64,000 nt of DNA from Ectopseudomonas toyotomiensis (GTDB taxonomy: Bacteria; Pseudomonadota; Gammaproteobacteria; Pseudomonadales; Pseudomonadaceae). Location: positions 1 through 64,000 of the forward strand of contig NZ_FOXK01000013.1 of assembly GCF_900115695.1 (NCBI RefSeq), in the 5' to 3' direction. Positions 54,973 to 63,031 of the stretch are shown piece after piece. A program made the translations under genes and the position numbers. The number at the start of each line of letters is the position of its first letter. Positions within the stretch are counted from its first letter, which is position 1. The notes beneath the pieces are model-generated. The model was not told the DNA's origin. It did not search any database and saw only the letters and a list, made by a program, of their open reading frames with translations.

Positions 54973-57900
54973 TTACCAGGTGTCGATGAAGGGACGTTTC
55001 TTGCCATCGCGCCGAAGCGGTCGTGGCGCCGCATTGAGACCGCGCAGCAACCAGGCGCGGCTGTCGGCCGGATCGATCACGGCGTCGATCTCCAGATAGC
55101 TGGCCATGTTCAGCGCCTTGCCGTTGTCGTAGGCCTTGGCCACCAGCTTGTCGAACAGCGCCTGACGCGCAGCCTCGTCCGGCTGGGCTGCCAGTTCCTT
55201 GGCGAAGCCCAGGCGCACGGCACCCTCCAGGCCCATGGCGCCGAACTCGCCGCTGGGCCAGGCGGCAGTGAACAGCGGCGAATGGAAACTGCCGGCGGCC
55301 ATGGCCTGGGCACCGAGGCCGTAACCCTTGCGCAGCACCAGGGTGAAGAAAGGCACCGTGAGGCTGGCGGCGGTGACGAACAGGCGCGAAACGTGGCGCA
55401 CCGTGGCCTGCTTCTCCGCCTCCGGGCCGACCATGAAACCGGGGGTGTCGCACAGCGAGACGATGGGCAGGTCATGCGCTTCGCACAGTTGCAGGAAGCG
55501 TGCGGCCTTATCGCCGGCCACGGCATCGATGGCGCCGCCTAGGTGCGCGGGATTGTTGGCGATCAGGCCGAAGGGCTTGCCCTCGATGCGGATCAACGCG
55601 GTGATCAGACCGGGGGCGAACTGGCGACGCAGTTCCAGCACACTGTCGTGATCGGCGAGCAGCTCGATTACTTTGCGGATGTCATACACGCGCAGGCGGT
55701 TTTCCGTGATCACATGGCGCAGCTCGCGGGGATCGCTGCACTGCCAGTCGGCCACCGGGCCCTGGAAATAGCCCAGGTACTGCTTGGCCACGGCGACCGC
55801 TGCGGCTTCGTCTTTCACTAGCACATCGATCACCCCGTTGGGGCCCTGCATGCTGGTCGGGCCGACCTGTTCGGGGGTGAAGCTGCCCAGACCGCCACCT
55901 TCGATCATCGCCGGGCCGGCCATACCGATAGTCGCGTTCTTCGTTGCGATGATCACGTCGCAGCAGCCGAGCAGCGCGGCGTTGCCGGCGAAGCAGCGAC
56001 CGGAGACCACGCCCACCGTCGGCACCAGGCCGGAGAGTCTGGCCATGGCGACGAAGGTGTGGCAGTCCAGCCCGGCCACGCCGACAAAGTCGGTATCGCC
56101 CGGCCGCCCGCCGCCGCCTTCGGCGAACAGCACCACCGGCAGGCGCCATTGCTCGGCCAGGGCCAGCATGCGGTCGGTCTTCTTGTGGTTCATCACCCCC
56201 TGGGTGCCGGCGAATACCGTGTAGTCGTAGGCGATGGCCATGCAGCGCGCCGCCTCGCTGCCGAAACGCGCGGCGTTCACCGTACCGATGCCGGCGACCA
56301 GGCCGTCGGCCGGGCTCAGCTCCAGCAGTTCCTCGGGCGAACGGCGACGGCGCTGGGCAGCCAGGGCCATGGCGCCGTATTCGATGAAGCTGTCGTCATC
56401 GAGCAAGTCGGCGAGGTTTTCCCTTACGGTGCGCTGACCGGTCTTACGCCTTTTCGCCACGGCTTCGGGGCGGCGCGCGTCGGTCAGGCGCGCGTGGCGT
56501 TCCAGCACTTCGGCCAGATCGGCGCGGATATGCGCCAGGTCGACTGCCTGCTCGCCATGGGTGTCTAGGCCATCCACCTCGGCAGGTTCCAGGAACGCCA
56601 GCGCCTGGCCCTCACCGATGGCGTCACCGGGTACCACGGCCAGCGCACGGACGATGCCGCTGTGCTCGGCCTTGACCTCGAATTCCATCTTCATCGCTTC
56701 CAGCACGGCGATGCGCTGGCCTACGGCCACGGCGTCGCCTTCGGCCACCGCCAGGCTGACCAGCACGCCGGCGCTGGCGGCGGTCAGGGCCAGGGTGCCG
56801 GGCGGGGCGTCGACATTGGCCTTGGCGTTGTGCAGCGCGGTGTCAGTGGAGAAGTAGCGGTGTGGATGGGCCTGCTCGCGAGCGGCCAGCAACTCGCCCA
56901 GGTGACGCTCGACATAAGTAGTGTCGACCTGGTTGGCGATCACCGCCTCGCATTGCAGCAGGTTCTGCAGCAGGTGCAGGTTGCTCGCCACGCCGTCGAG
57001 GCGAAACTCGCACAGCCCCCGGTAGGCACGGCGCAGGGCGCTGGGGTAGTCGCTGGCGCTGGCGATCAGCTTGGCGATCAACGAGTCGTAGGCCGGGCTG
57101 ACGGCGTAGCCGGCATAGCCGCAGCCATCCACGCGCAGGCCGGGGCCGCTGGGCGGCTGGTAGGCGCTGAGTACGCCGCTGGCCGGGCGCGCGCAGCCAT
57201 CGGCGAGCAGGGTTTCCAGATTCAGGCGCACCTGCACGGCATAGCCGTTGGTCGTCGGTGGTGTAAGCAGATTCAGCTCGGCCAGGCTACTGCCGGCGGC
57301 CAGGTGCAGTTGCGTGTGCAGCAGATCGACACCGGTGACCTGCTCGGTGACGGTGTGCTCCACCTGCACGCGCGGGTTGGCCTCCATGAAATAGAAGCGC
57401 CCTGGCTGGTCGAGGTCGAGGAGGAACTCGAAGGTGCCGATGCCTCGATACTGCACCTCGGCCGCCAGGCGCAGGGCGCTGGCGATGATGGCGTCACGGG
57501 TGGACGCATCCATATCTGGGCTGGGCGCGATCTCCACCAGCTTCTGGTGGCGGCGTTGCAGGCTGCAGTCGCGCTCCCACAGATGGCTGACCGCGCCGCT
57601 GCCGTCACCGAGCACCTGCACTTCGATATGCCGGGCACGGCGCACGCGCTTTTCCACGTACAGCGCGCCGCTGCCGAAGGCGCCCTGGGCCTCGGAGGCG
57701 CAGCGGGTAAAGGCCTCGGCCAGTTGCGCCGGATCGTCCACTGCACGCATGCCGCGCCCGCCACCGCCGGCCAGGGCCTTGAGCATCACGCTGCCGTGTT
57801 CGGCTTGGAAGGCGGCGGCCTGCTCCAGCGTCACCGCCTGGTTGATGCCGGGCACCAGTGGTACGTCGCAGTGCTGGGCGAGATCACGGGCGGCGGCCTT

Positions 57901-58245
57901 GTCGCCGAACAGTTGCAGGGTTTCTGGTGAAGGGCCGATGAAGGTCAGCCCGGCGACCTGGCAGCGGCGGGCGAATTCGGTGTTCTCGGCGAGAAAACCG
58001 TAGCCGGGGTGGATGGCTGTGCAGCCCTCTTCACGGGCGATGGCGATCAACTGATCCATATCCAGATAGGCGGAGACGCCGCGCCCGACCAGCGCCACGG
58101 CTTGGTCGGCCTTGCGGGTGTGCAGGCAGGCGCTGTCGTCTTCGGCATACACCGCCACGCTGCGGATTCCGAGGTCGGCGCAGGCCTGGGCGATGCGGAT
58201 GGCGATCTCGCCGCGGTTGGCGATCAGCAGGGCGGGGAAGGGCAT
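54973..58245 (-). CDS. Single-chain acyl-CoA carboxylase (biotin carboxylase-BCCP-carboxyltransferase fusion)
   Basis: 1090 residues. The biotin carboxylase domain (about 1-450) has ATP loop GGGGRGM (160-166) and FMEANPRVQVEHTVTEQVTG. The biotin-carrier domain (about 485-555) has EAMKM with biotin Lys519. The carboxyltransferase region (about 590-1085) has both lobes: RTVRENLADLLDDDSFIEYG and SLCDTPGFMVGPEAEKQATV. This one-chain layout recalls the long-chain acyl-CoA carboxylases described from mycobacteria and some proteobacteria. Acyl-CoA substrate unproven. It sits between ispA and dxs, with an epoxide-hydrolase-like gene behind it. Confidence 0.88.
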   Translation of the reverse strand: MPFPALLIANRGEIAIRIAQACADLGIRSVAVYAEDDSACLHTRKADQAVALVGRGVSAYLDMDQLIAIAREEGCTAIHPGYGFLAENTEFARRCQVAGLTFIGPSPETLQLFGDKAAARDLAQHCDVPLVPGINQAVTLEQAAAFQAEHGSVMLKALAGGGGRGMRAVDDPAQLAEAFTRCASEAQGAFGSGALYVEKRVRRARHIEVQVLGDGSGAVSHLWERDCSLQRRHQKLVEIAPSPDMDASTRDAIIASALRLAAEVQYRGIGTFEFLLDLDQPGRFYFMEANPRVQVEHTVTEQVTGVDLLHTQLHLAAGSSLAELNLLTPPTTNGYAVQVRLNLETLLADGCARPASGVLSAYQPPSGPGLRVDGCGYAGYAVSPAYDSLIAKLIASASDYPSALRRAYRGLCEFRLDGVASNLHLLQNLLQCEAVIANQVDTTYVERHLGELLAAREQAHPHRYFSTDTALHNAKANVDAPPGTLALTAASAGVLVSLAVAEGDAVAVGQRIAVLEAMKMEFEVKAEHSGIVRALAVVPGDAIGEGQALAFLEPAEVDGLDTHGEQAVDLAHIRADLAEVLERHARLTDARRPEAVAKRRKTGQRTVRENLADLLDDDSFIEYGAMALAAQRRRRSPEELLELSPADGLVAGIGTVNAARFGSEAARCMAIAYDYTVFAGTQGVMNHKKTDRMLALAEQWRLPVVLFAEGGGGRPGDTDFVGVAGLDCHTFVAMARLSGLVPTVGVVSGRCFAGNAALLGCCDVIIATKNATIGMAGPAMIEGGGLGSFTPEQVGPTSMQGPNGVIDVLVKDEAAAVAVAKQYLGYFQGPVADWQCSDPRELRHVITENRLRVYDIRKVIELLADHDSVLELRRQFAPGLITALIRIEGKPFGLIANNPAHLGGAIDAVAGDKAARFLQLCEAHDLPIVSLCDTPGFMVGPEAEKQATVRHVSRLFVTAASLTVPFFTLVLRKGYGLGAQAMAAGSFHSPLFTAAWPSGEFGAMGLEGAVRLGFAKELAAQPDEAARQALFDKLVAKAYDNGKALNMASYLEIDAVIDPADSRAWLLRGLNAAPRPLRRDGKKRPFIDTW

Positions 58246-58358
58246 GGCGGCTCCGGACGTCTTGTCGTTATGGAGCCATCTTAGGAGGCTGGTCGCAGGG
58301 GTAAAGCAAGCCTTATGCGGCGATCATGCCGGCATAGATGCCAATGATGATGCCGAGC

Positions 58359-58379
58359 GTAGGGTGCGCCGTGCGCACC
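58359..58379 (+). repeat. Single GTAGGGTGCGC repeat copy
   Basis: A 21-base copy of the repeat in the 146-base gap upstream of the carboxylase gene and downstream of ispA. Confidence 0.8.
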
Positions 58380-58391
58380 AGCGCTTACCTG

Positions 58392-59279
58392 CTAGCTGCG
58401 CCGTTCGACGATATAGCGCGCCAGTTCGCGCAGCGGCTCGGCCTGGCTGCCGAACGGGCGCAGCACGTGCAGGGCCTGGTCGCGCAGTTCCAGGGCATAG
58501 TCCTTGGCTGCGTCGAGGCCGAGCAGGGCGGGGTAGGTGGGCTTGTCGTTGGCCTCGTCCTTGCCCTGGGTCTTGCCCAGGGTGGCGGTGTCGCTCTCCA
58601 CGTCGAGAATGTCGTCCTGCACCTGGAAGGCCAGACCGACGGCGCGGGCGTACTGCAGCAGTGCCTTGAGGCTGAGTTCGTCGGCGTTGCCGCTGGCCAG
58701 GGCGCCGAGCAGTACGCTGGCTTCGATCAGCGCGCCGGTCTTGTGCCGGTGCATGGTTTCCAGCGCCGCCTGGTCGAGCTGCTGCCCCACCGAGCCGAGG
58801 TCGATGGCTTGGCCGCCAACCATGCCGGCCGGCCCAACTGCGCTGCTCAGGGCATCGATCATCTGCAGACGCACTTCGGCGTCCTGCGGGTTGCGCCGGC
58901 GGTCGGCGAGCACCTCGAAGGCCAGGCTCTGCAGGCCGTCACCGGCGAGGATGGCACTGGCCTCGTCGAAGGCCTTGTGAGTGGTGGGTTGGCCGCGGCG
59001 CAGATCGTCGTCGTCCATCGCCGGCAGATCGTCATGCACCAGCGAGTAGGCATGGATCAGCTCCACCGCACAGGCAGCGCCATCGGCACGTTCAAGATTA
59101 CCTTCGAGAGCCTCGCAAGCGGCATAGACCAGCAGTGGGCGCACGCGCTTACCGCCGTTCATCACGCTGTAGCGCATGGCCTGGTAGAGGCGCTCCAGCT
59201 CTGTGCGCGGAGCTTGAAACAGCGCCTCCAGTGCCGTGTCGACGCGGGTCTGGCAGCGTTTCTGATACGCCGCAATCAT
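58392..59279 (-). CDS. ispA: Farnesyl diphosphate synthase (geranyltranstransferase)
   Basis: 295 residues. First aspartate-rich motif DDLPAMDDDD (83-92) and second FQVQDDILD, with KRVRPLLVYAACEAL upstream. It makes farnesyl diphosphate from IPP and DMAPP. The ATG overlaps the xseB stop by 4 bases. Confidence 0.96.
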   Translation of the reverse strand: MIAAYQKRCQTRVDTALEALFQAPRTELERLYQAMRYSVMNGGKRVRPLLVYAACEALEGNLERADGAACAVELIHAYSLVHDDLPAMDDDDLRRGQPTTHKAFDEASAILAGDGLQSLAFEVLADRRRNPQDAEVRLQMIDALSSAVGPAGMVGGQAIDLGSVGQQLDQAALETMHRHKTGALIEASVLLGALASGNADELSLKALLQYARAVGLAFQVQDDILDVESDTATLGKTQGKDEANDKPTYPALLGLDAAKDYALELRDQALHVLRPFGSQAEPLRELARYIVERRS

Positions 59280-59518
59280 GCGGGCTCGTCCGTGTCGAAG
59301 GGGGCGGGCTGCAACTCACCGTCGCGCTCGAGCAGAATCTGCACCTTCTGCTCGGCCTGGGCCAGGGCGGCCTGACATGCACGGGTCAGGCCGATGCCCT
59401 GCTCGAAAGCAGTCAGCGAGTCTTCCAGCGACAGCTCGCCGCTCTCCAGGCGCTCGACCAGAGTCTGCAACTCGGCGAGGGAGTGTTCGAAGTCGGGGGC
59501 GGCTTTTTTGCGGGCCAT
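59276..59518 (-). CDS. xseB: Exodeoxyribonuclease VII small subunit
   Basis: 80 residues (MARKKAAPDFEHSLAELQTL...), with LSLEDSLTAFEQGIGLTRAC typical of XseB. Gene order xseB-ispA is standard. The ATG at 59518 gives the family start; longer in-frame versions to 59605 are rejected. Confidence 0.94.
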   Translation of the reverse strand: MARKKAAPDFEHSLAELQTLVERLESGELSLEDSLTAFEQGIGLTRACQAALAQAEQKVQILLERDGELQPAPFDTDEPA

Positions 59519-59631
59519 GGCGGCGAGTCTCGGGCAGCTTGGAAACCGCGCGACACTAGCAGAGCTAGGCCACTCGGGCAAATCAGTGGGCCTTGCAGGG
59601 AACAATTGAAAGGCGTTGAAAGCTGCTCTCT

Positions 59632-59679
59632 GTTGGAGCGGATTTATCCGCGAAATTCGCGGTGGAAGCCGCTCCTACG
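59632..59679. repeat. Second REP-like palindrome
   Basis: Near-identical to 31231-31282, with GGAGCGGATTTATCCGCGAA on the left and AAGCCGCTCCTAC on the right. It lies between xseB and the TauE/SafE gene. Confidence 0.85.
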
Positions 59680-59720
59680 GAAGGCGCCTGGGATGCCCAG
59701 CTGCGGGAGTGCCGCGATTT

Positions 59721-60491
59721 TCAGACGGCGAAGTAGGTGCTCCAGAAGTAATGCAGGGTCATCGTGCTACCGACCAGGATGACGAAGCTGCGCAGCAGCG
59801 CCGGCGGCAGTTTTTCGCCCAATGCGCCGCCAGCGTAACCGCCGATGGTGGCGCCAGTTAGCAGGATGGCCAACTCGTACCAGCTGACCCGGCCGGCGAT
59901 CACGAAGGTCAGCGTGGCGATGCTGTAGATCACCGCCGAGATCAGGTTTTTCAGCGCATTGGCGCGGGCCAGCGGGTGGCCTTCGATGGAGAATGCGGCG
60001 AGCTGCAGGATGCCCATGCCGGCACCGAAGTAGCCGCCGTAGATCGACACGCCGATGTGTGCACCCAGCGACAACGGCGTGTGCGGCGGATGCTTGGACA
60101 CCTTGCGTCGTGCTGCCAGCCAGCGGCCCAGCCAGGGGCTGGCGGCGAACAGCGCGGTGGCGGCCAGCAACAGCCAGGGGATCAGCACGCGGAATACATC
60201 GTCGCCGCCGGCCAGCAGCAACAGGCCGCCGAGCAGGCCACCGGCCAGGCCGGCCAGCAGCAGTGGAAGCAGGTAGCGTCCCAGCGGCCGCAACGAGGCG
60301 CGCGCGGCCCAGGCGCCGGCCAGGCTGGCCGGCCATAGCGCCACGGCGTTGGTGGCATTGGCGGTCACCGGTGGTAGGCCGGCGGCGAGCAGGGCGGGGA
60401 AGGAGAAAAAGGTGCCGCCGCCAGCCAGGGCATTCATACCTCCGGCGGCGAAACCGGCGAGGGCCAACAGCAGCAGATCGGACAGAGACAT
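59721..60491 (-). CDS. TauE/SafE-family permease
   Basis: 256 residues, about eight hydrophobic segments. It shows the family start DLLLLALAGFAAGGMNALAG with GGGTFFSFPALLAAGLPPVTA and the second-half repeat IGVSIYGGYFGAGMGILQLA. The family exports sulfite, sulfoacetate or other anions; the substrate is unknown here. I take the ATG at 60491; a GTG at 60506 is possible. Divergent from pcaQ. Confidence 0.85.
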   Translation of the reverse strand: MSLSDLLLLALAGFAAGGMNALAGGGTFFSFPALLAAGLPPVTANATNAVALWPASLAGAWAARASLRPLGRYLLPLLLAGLAGGLLGGLLLLAGGDDVFRVLIPWLLLAATALFAASPWLGRWLAARRKVSKHPPHTPLSLGAHIGVSIYGGYFGAGMGILQLAAFSIEGHPLARANALKNLISAVIYSIATLTFVIAGRVSWYELAILLTGATIGGYAGGALGEKLPPALLRSFVILVGSTMTLHYFWSTYFAV

Positions 60492-60637
60492 CAGGCAGGC
60501 TCGCACAAAAAGAGTGCAGCATAGAGCTGACCCTTCGGTCAGCCAAGTGCGACCAAAGTGACCAACCTGCCAATTGTCGCCTGTGCCAGGGCTGTGCTTT
60601 GCGGCATCATCGCAGGCATCCGCCTTTGGTGCTCCCG

Positions 60638-61570
60638 ATGAACATCGACACCCGTATCAAGTTCCGCCACCTGCTGTGCTTTCTCGAGATCGCCCGCCAG
60701 CGCAGTTTCGCCAAGGCGGCCGATGCCCTGGCGGTAAGCCAGCCGGCGATTTCCAAGACGCTCAAGGAACTGGAGGAGATTCTCGCCGCCAGTTTGTTCG
60801 AGCGCAGCAAGAGTGGCGTGACCCTGACGGCCGCCGGCGTGGCCTTTATGCGTTACGCCGGGCCCTGCGTGCAGGCGCTGCGCGATGGGGTGAACAGCCT
60901 GCGCGAGGGTGAGCACGAGGCCGGCCAGGTGCGAGTCGGCGTGCTTTCTACGGTAGAGAGCCTGCTGATTCCCGAGGTGGTGCGGCGTCTGCATCAGCGT
61001 CACGCGGCGCTGGTGGTCAACGTCGCCACCGGACCGGGTGCCTACCTGCTCGGTCAGTTGCGCGTTGGCGAGCTGGATCTGGTGGTCGGGCGCATGACTG
61101 ACAGCCCGGACATCCAGGGTCTGACCTTCGAGCACCTGTACAGCGAATCCATGACTCTGGTGGTGCGTCCCGGTCATTCACTGCTGGCTGCCGGCGCCGC
61201 CGCGCTGGGACAGCTTGGCGATTACCCACTGGTGCTGCCGACGGCCGGCACCACCATCCGCAAGCATGCCGACAGCCTGTTCGTGCAGTGCGGGGTGACG
61301 CCTTCGCGGCAGCGCCTGGAAACCCTGTCGCCGGCGCTGAGTCGGCGCTACGTGCTGTCCGGCGATGCGCTGTGGGTGGCGCCGCAGGACGCGGTGTGCC
61401 TGGACGTGCAGCGCGGCGAGCTGGTCGAGCTGCAGCTGGGCGTGCAGGAACCAGGCGGCTCGGTGGGCATCTGCCGCAACAGCGCGCTGGCCCTGCCGCT
61501 GGCCGCCGAGCAGTTCTGCGCGGCGCTGCGTGAGGTGGCCGAAGCCTACCGCGAAGGGCTTTTTTCATAA
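60638..61570 (+). CDS. pcaQ: LysR-type activator PcaQ
   Basis: 310 residues. N-terminal helix-turn-helix (about 7-66, RHLLCFLEIARQRSFAKAAD then AVSQPAISKTLKELEE). The C-terminal effector domain begins with VRVGVLSTVESLLIPEVVRR. PcaQ activates protocatechuate genes in rhizobia, with beta-carboxymuconate as inducer there. Here it precedes pcaHG in the same direction. The start at 60638 is set by homology. Confidence 0.9.
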   Translation: MNIDTRIKFRHLLCFLEIARQRSFAKAADALAVSQPAISKTLKELEEILAASLFERSKSGVTLTAAGVAFMRYAGPCVQALRDGVNSLREGEHEAGQVRVGVLSTVESLLIPEVVRRLHQRHAALVVNVATGPGAYLLGQLRVGELDLVVGRMTDSPDIQGLTFEHLYSESMTLVVRPGHSLLAAGAAALGQLGDYPLVLPTAGTTIRKHADSLFVQCGVTPSRQRLETLSPALSRRYVLSGDALWVAPQDAVCLDVQRGELVELQLGVQEPGGSVGICRNSALALPLAAEQFCAALREVAEAYREGLFS

Positions 61571-61582
61571 CCATTTGGTTAT
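61567..61582. promoter_or_regulatory. PcaQ-type operator palindrome
   Basis: ATAACCATTTGGTTAT is a perfect 6-4-6 dyad. The reported PcaQ site of Sinorhizobium/Agrobacterium is ATAACC-N4-GGTTAA. It spans the pcaQ stop codon (61568-61570), about 105 bases before pcaH. Confidence 0.7.
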
Positions 61583-61686
61583 GGATAGACGGCGTCTTTT
61601 CAATATTCCCCGCGTCTGCTTTGTCGGAAACTGTGTTTCAGCCTGATCCCAGGTCGACTCCACAATACTCACAACAGGAGCGCACC

Positions 61687-62406
61687 ATGCCTGCCGAGGA
61701 CAATCGCCGTTTCGTCATTCGTGACCGCAACTGGCACCCCAAAGCCCTGACGCCCGATTACAAGACCTCCATCGCCCGCTCGCCGCGTCAGGCGTTGGTA
61801 AGCATCCCGCAGTCGATTTCCGAAACCACCGGCCCGGACTTCTCGCACCTCAAGCGTGGTGAGCACGACAACGACCTGCTGCTCAACTTCAACAACGGTG
61901 GCCTGCCCATCGGCGAGCGCATCATCGTTTCCGGGCGGGTGATGGATCAGTACGGCAAGCCGATCCCGCATACCCTGGTGGAGATGTGGCAGGCCAACGC
62001 CGGCGGCCGCTACCGCCACAAGAACGACCGCTACCTGGCGCCGCTCGACCCCAACTTTGGCGGCGTCGGCCGCGCGCTGACCGACAGCGAAGGTCGCTAT
62101 ATCTTCCGCACCATCAAGCCCGGCCCCTACCCCTGGCGCAATGGCCCCAACGACTGGCGCCCGGCGCATATCCACTTCTCGCTCAACGGCCCGTCGATCG
62201 CCACGCGTCTGATCACTCAACTGTATTTCGAGGGCGATCCGCTGATCCCGCTGTGCCCGATCGTCAAGTCGATCGCCAACCCGGACGCGGCGCAGACGCT
62301 GATCGCCAAGCTGGACATGAGCACGGCCAACCCCATGGACTGCTTGGCCTACCGTTTCGATATCGTGCTGCGTGGCCAGCGTAAAACCCATTTCGAGAAC
62401 AAATAA
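61687..62406 (+). CDS. pcaH: Protocatechuate 3,4-dioxygenase beta chain
   Basis: 239 residues. The Fe(III) ligands of the family are in place: Tyr109 (GGRYRHKNDRY), Tyr148 (PGPYPWRNGPNDWRP), His161 and His163 (PAHIHFSLNGP). Together with PcaG it opens protocatechuate between its hydroxyl groups, in the beta-ketoadipate pathway. AGGAGCGCACC precedes the ATG. Starts a pcaHG unit 117 bases after pcaQ. Confidence 0.97.
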   Translation: MPAEDNRRFVIRDRNWHPKALTPDYKTSIARSPRQALVSIPQSISETTGPDFSHLKRGEHDNDLLLNFNNGGLPIGERIIVSGRVMDQYGKPIPHTLVEMWQANAGGRYRHKNDRYLAPLDPNFGGVGRALTDSEGRYIFRTIKPGPYPWRNGPNDWRPAHIHFSLNGPSIATRLITQLYFEGDPLIPLCPIVKSIANPDAAQTLIAKLDMSTANPMDCLAYRFDIVLRGQRKTHFENK

Positions 62407-62418
62407 GGAGGGATGACC

Positions 62419-63027
62419 ATGCCTGTTGAACTGCTGCCGGAAACCCCTTCTCAAACCGCCGGCCCCTACGTGCATATCGGCCTGGCCCTGGCCGCTGCCG
62501 GCAACCCGACCCGCGCGCAGGAAATCTGGAATCAGATGGCGGGGCCCGATGCGCCAGGCGAGCACATCGTGCTGGTTGGCCATGTCTATGACGGCAACGG
62601 CCACCTGGTGCGCGACGCCTTCCTCGAGCTGTGGCAGGCCGACCACCAGGGCCAGTACGACGAGGATTACGACCAGTCCAAACCGTTCAACGGTTTTGGT
62701 CGTACCGCCACTACCTTCGATGCCGGTAGCGAGTGGACCGCCTATACGGTCAAGCCGGGCGTGGTGCACAACGCCGCCGGCGTGCCGATGGCGCCGCACG
62801 TCAACGTCGCGCTGTTCGCCCGTGGCATCAATATTCACCTCAACACTCGCCTGTATTTCGAGGACGAGGCCGAGGCCAACGCCAAGGACCCGGTGCTCAA
62901 CCTGATCGAGCAGCCGCAACGCCGTGAGACGCTGATCGCCAAGCGCTGCGAGGTGGACGGCAAGCCGGCCTACCGCTTCGATATCCGTATCCAGGGGGAC
63001 GGCGAGACAGTGTTCTTTGACTTCTGA
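62419..63027 (+). CDS. pcaG: Protocatechuate 3,4-dioxygenase alpha chain
   Basis: 202 residues (MPVELLPETPSQTAGPYVHI...). It has the same fold as PcaH but without the iron ligands, as is normal for the alpha chain. The ATG at 62419 lies 7 bases after AAGGAGG; the ATG at 62413 is too close to it. It follows pcaH by 12 bases. Confidence 0.97.
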   Translation: MPVELLPETPSQTAGPYVHIGLALAAAGNPTRAQEIWNQMAGPDAPGEHIVLVGHVYDGNGHLVRDAFLELWQADHQGQYDEDYDQSKPFNGFGRTATTFDAGSEWTAYTVKPGVVHNAAGVPMAPHVNVALFARGINIHLNTRLYFEDEAEANAKDPVLNLIEQPQRRETLIAKRCEVDGKPAYRFDIRIQGDGETVFFDF

Positions 63028-63031
63028 CCCG

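Noticed and set aside
63017..63031. TTG start for the zapE-like gene inside pcaG
   Set aside because: It would give a short overlap that fits operon style, but neither it nor the GTG at 63032 has a ribosome site, so the later start was kept as the cautious choice.
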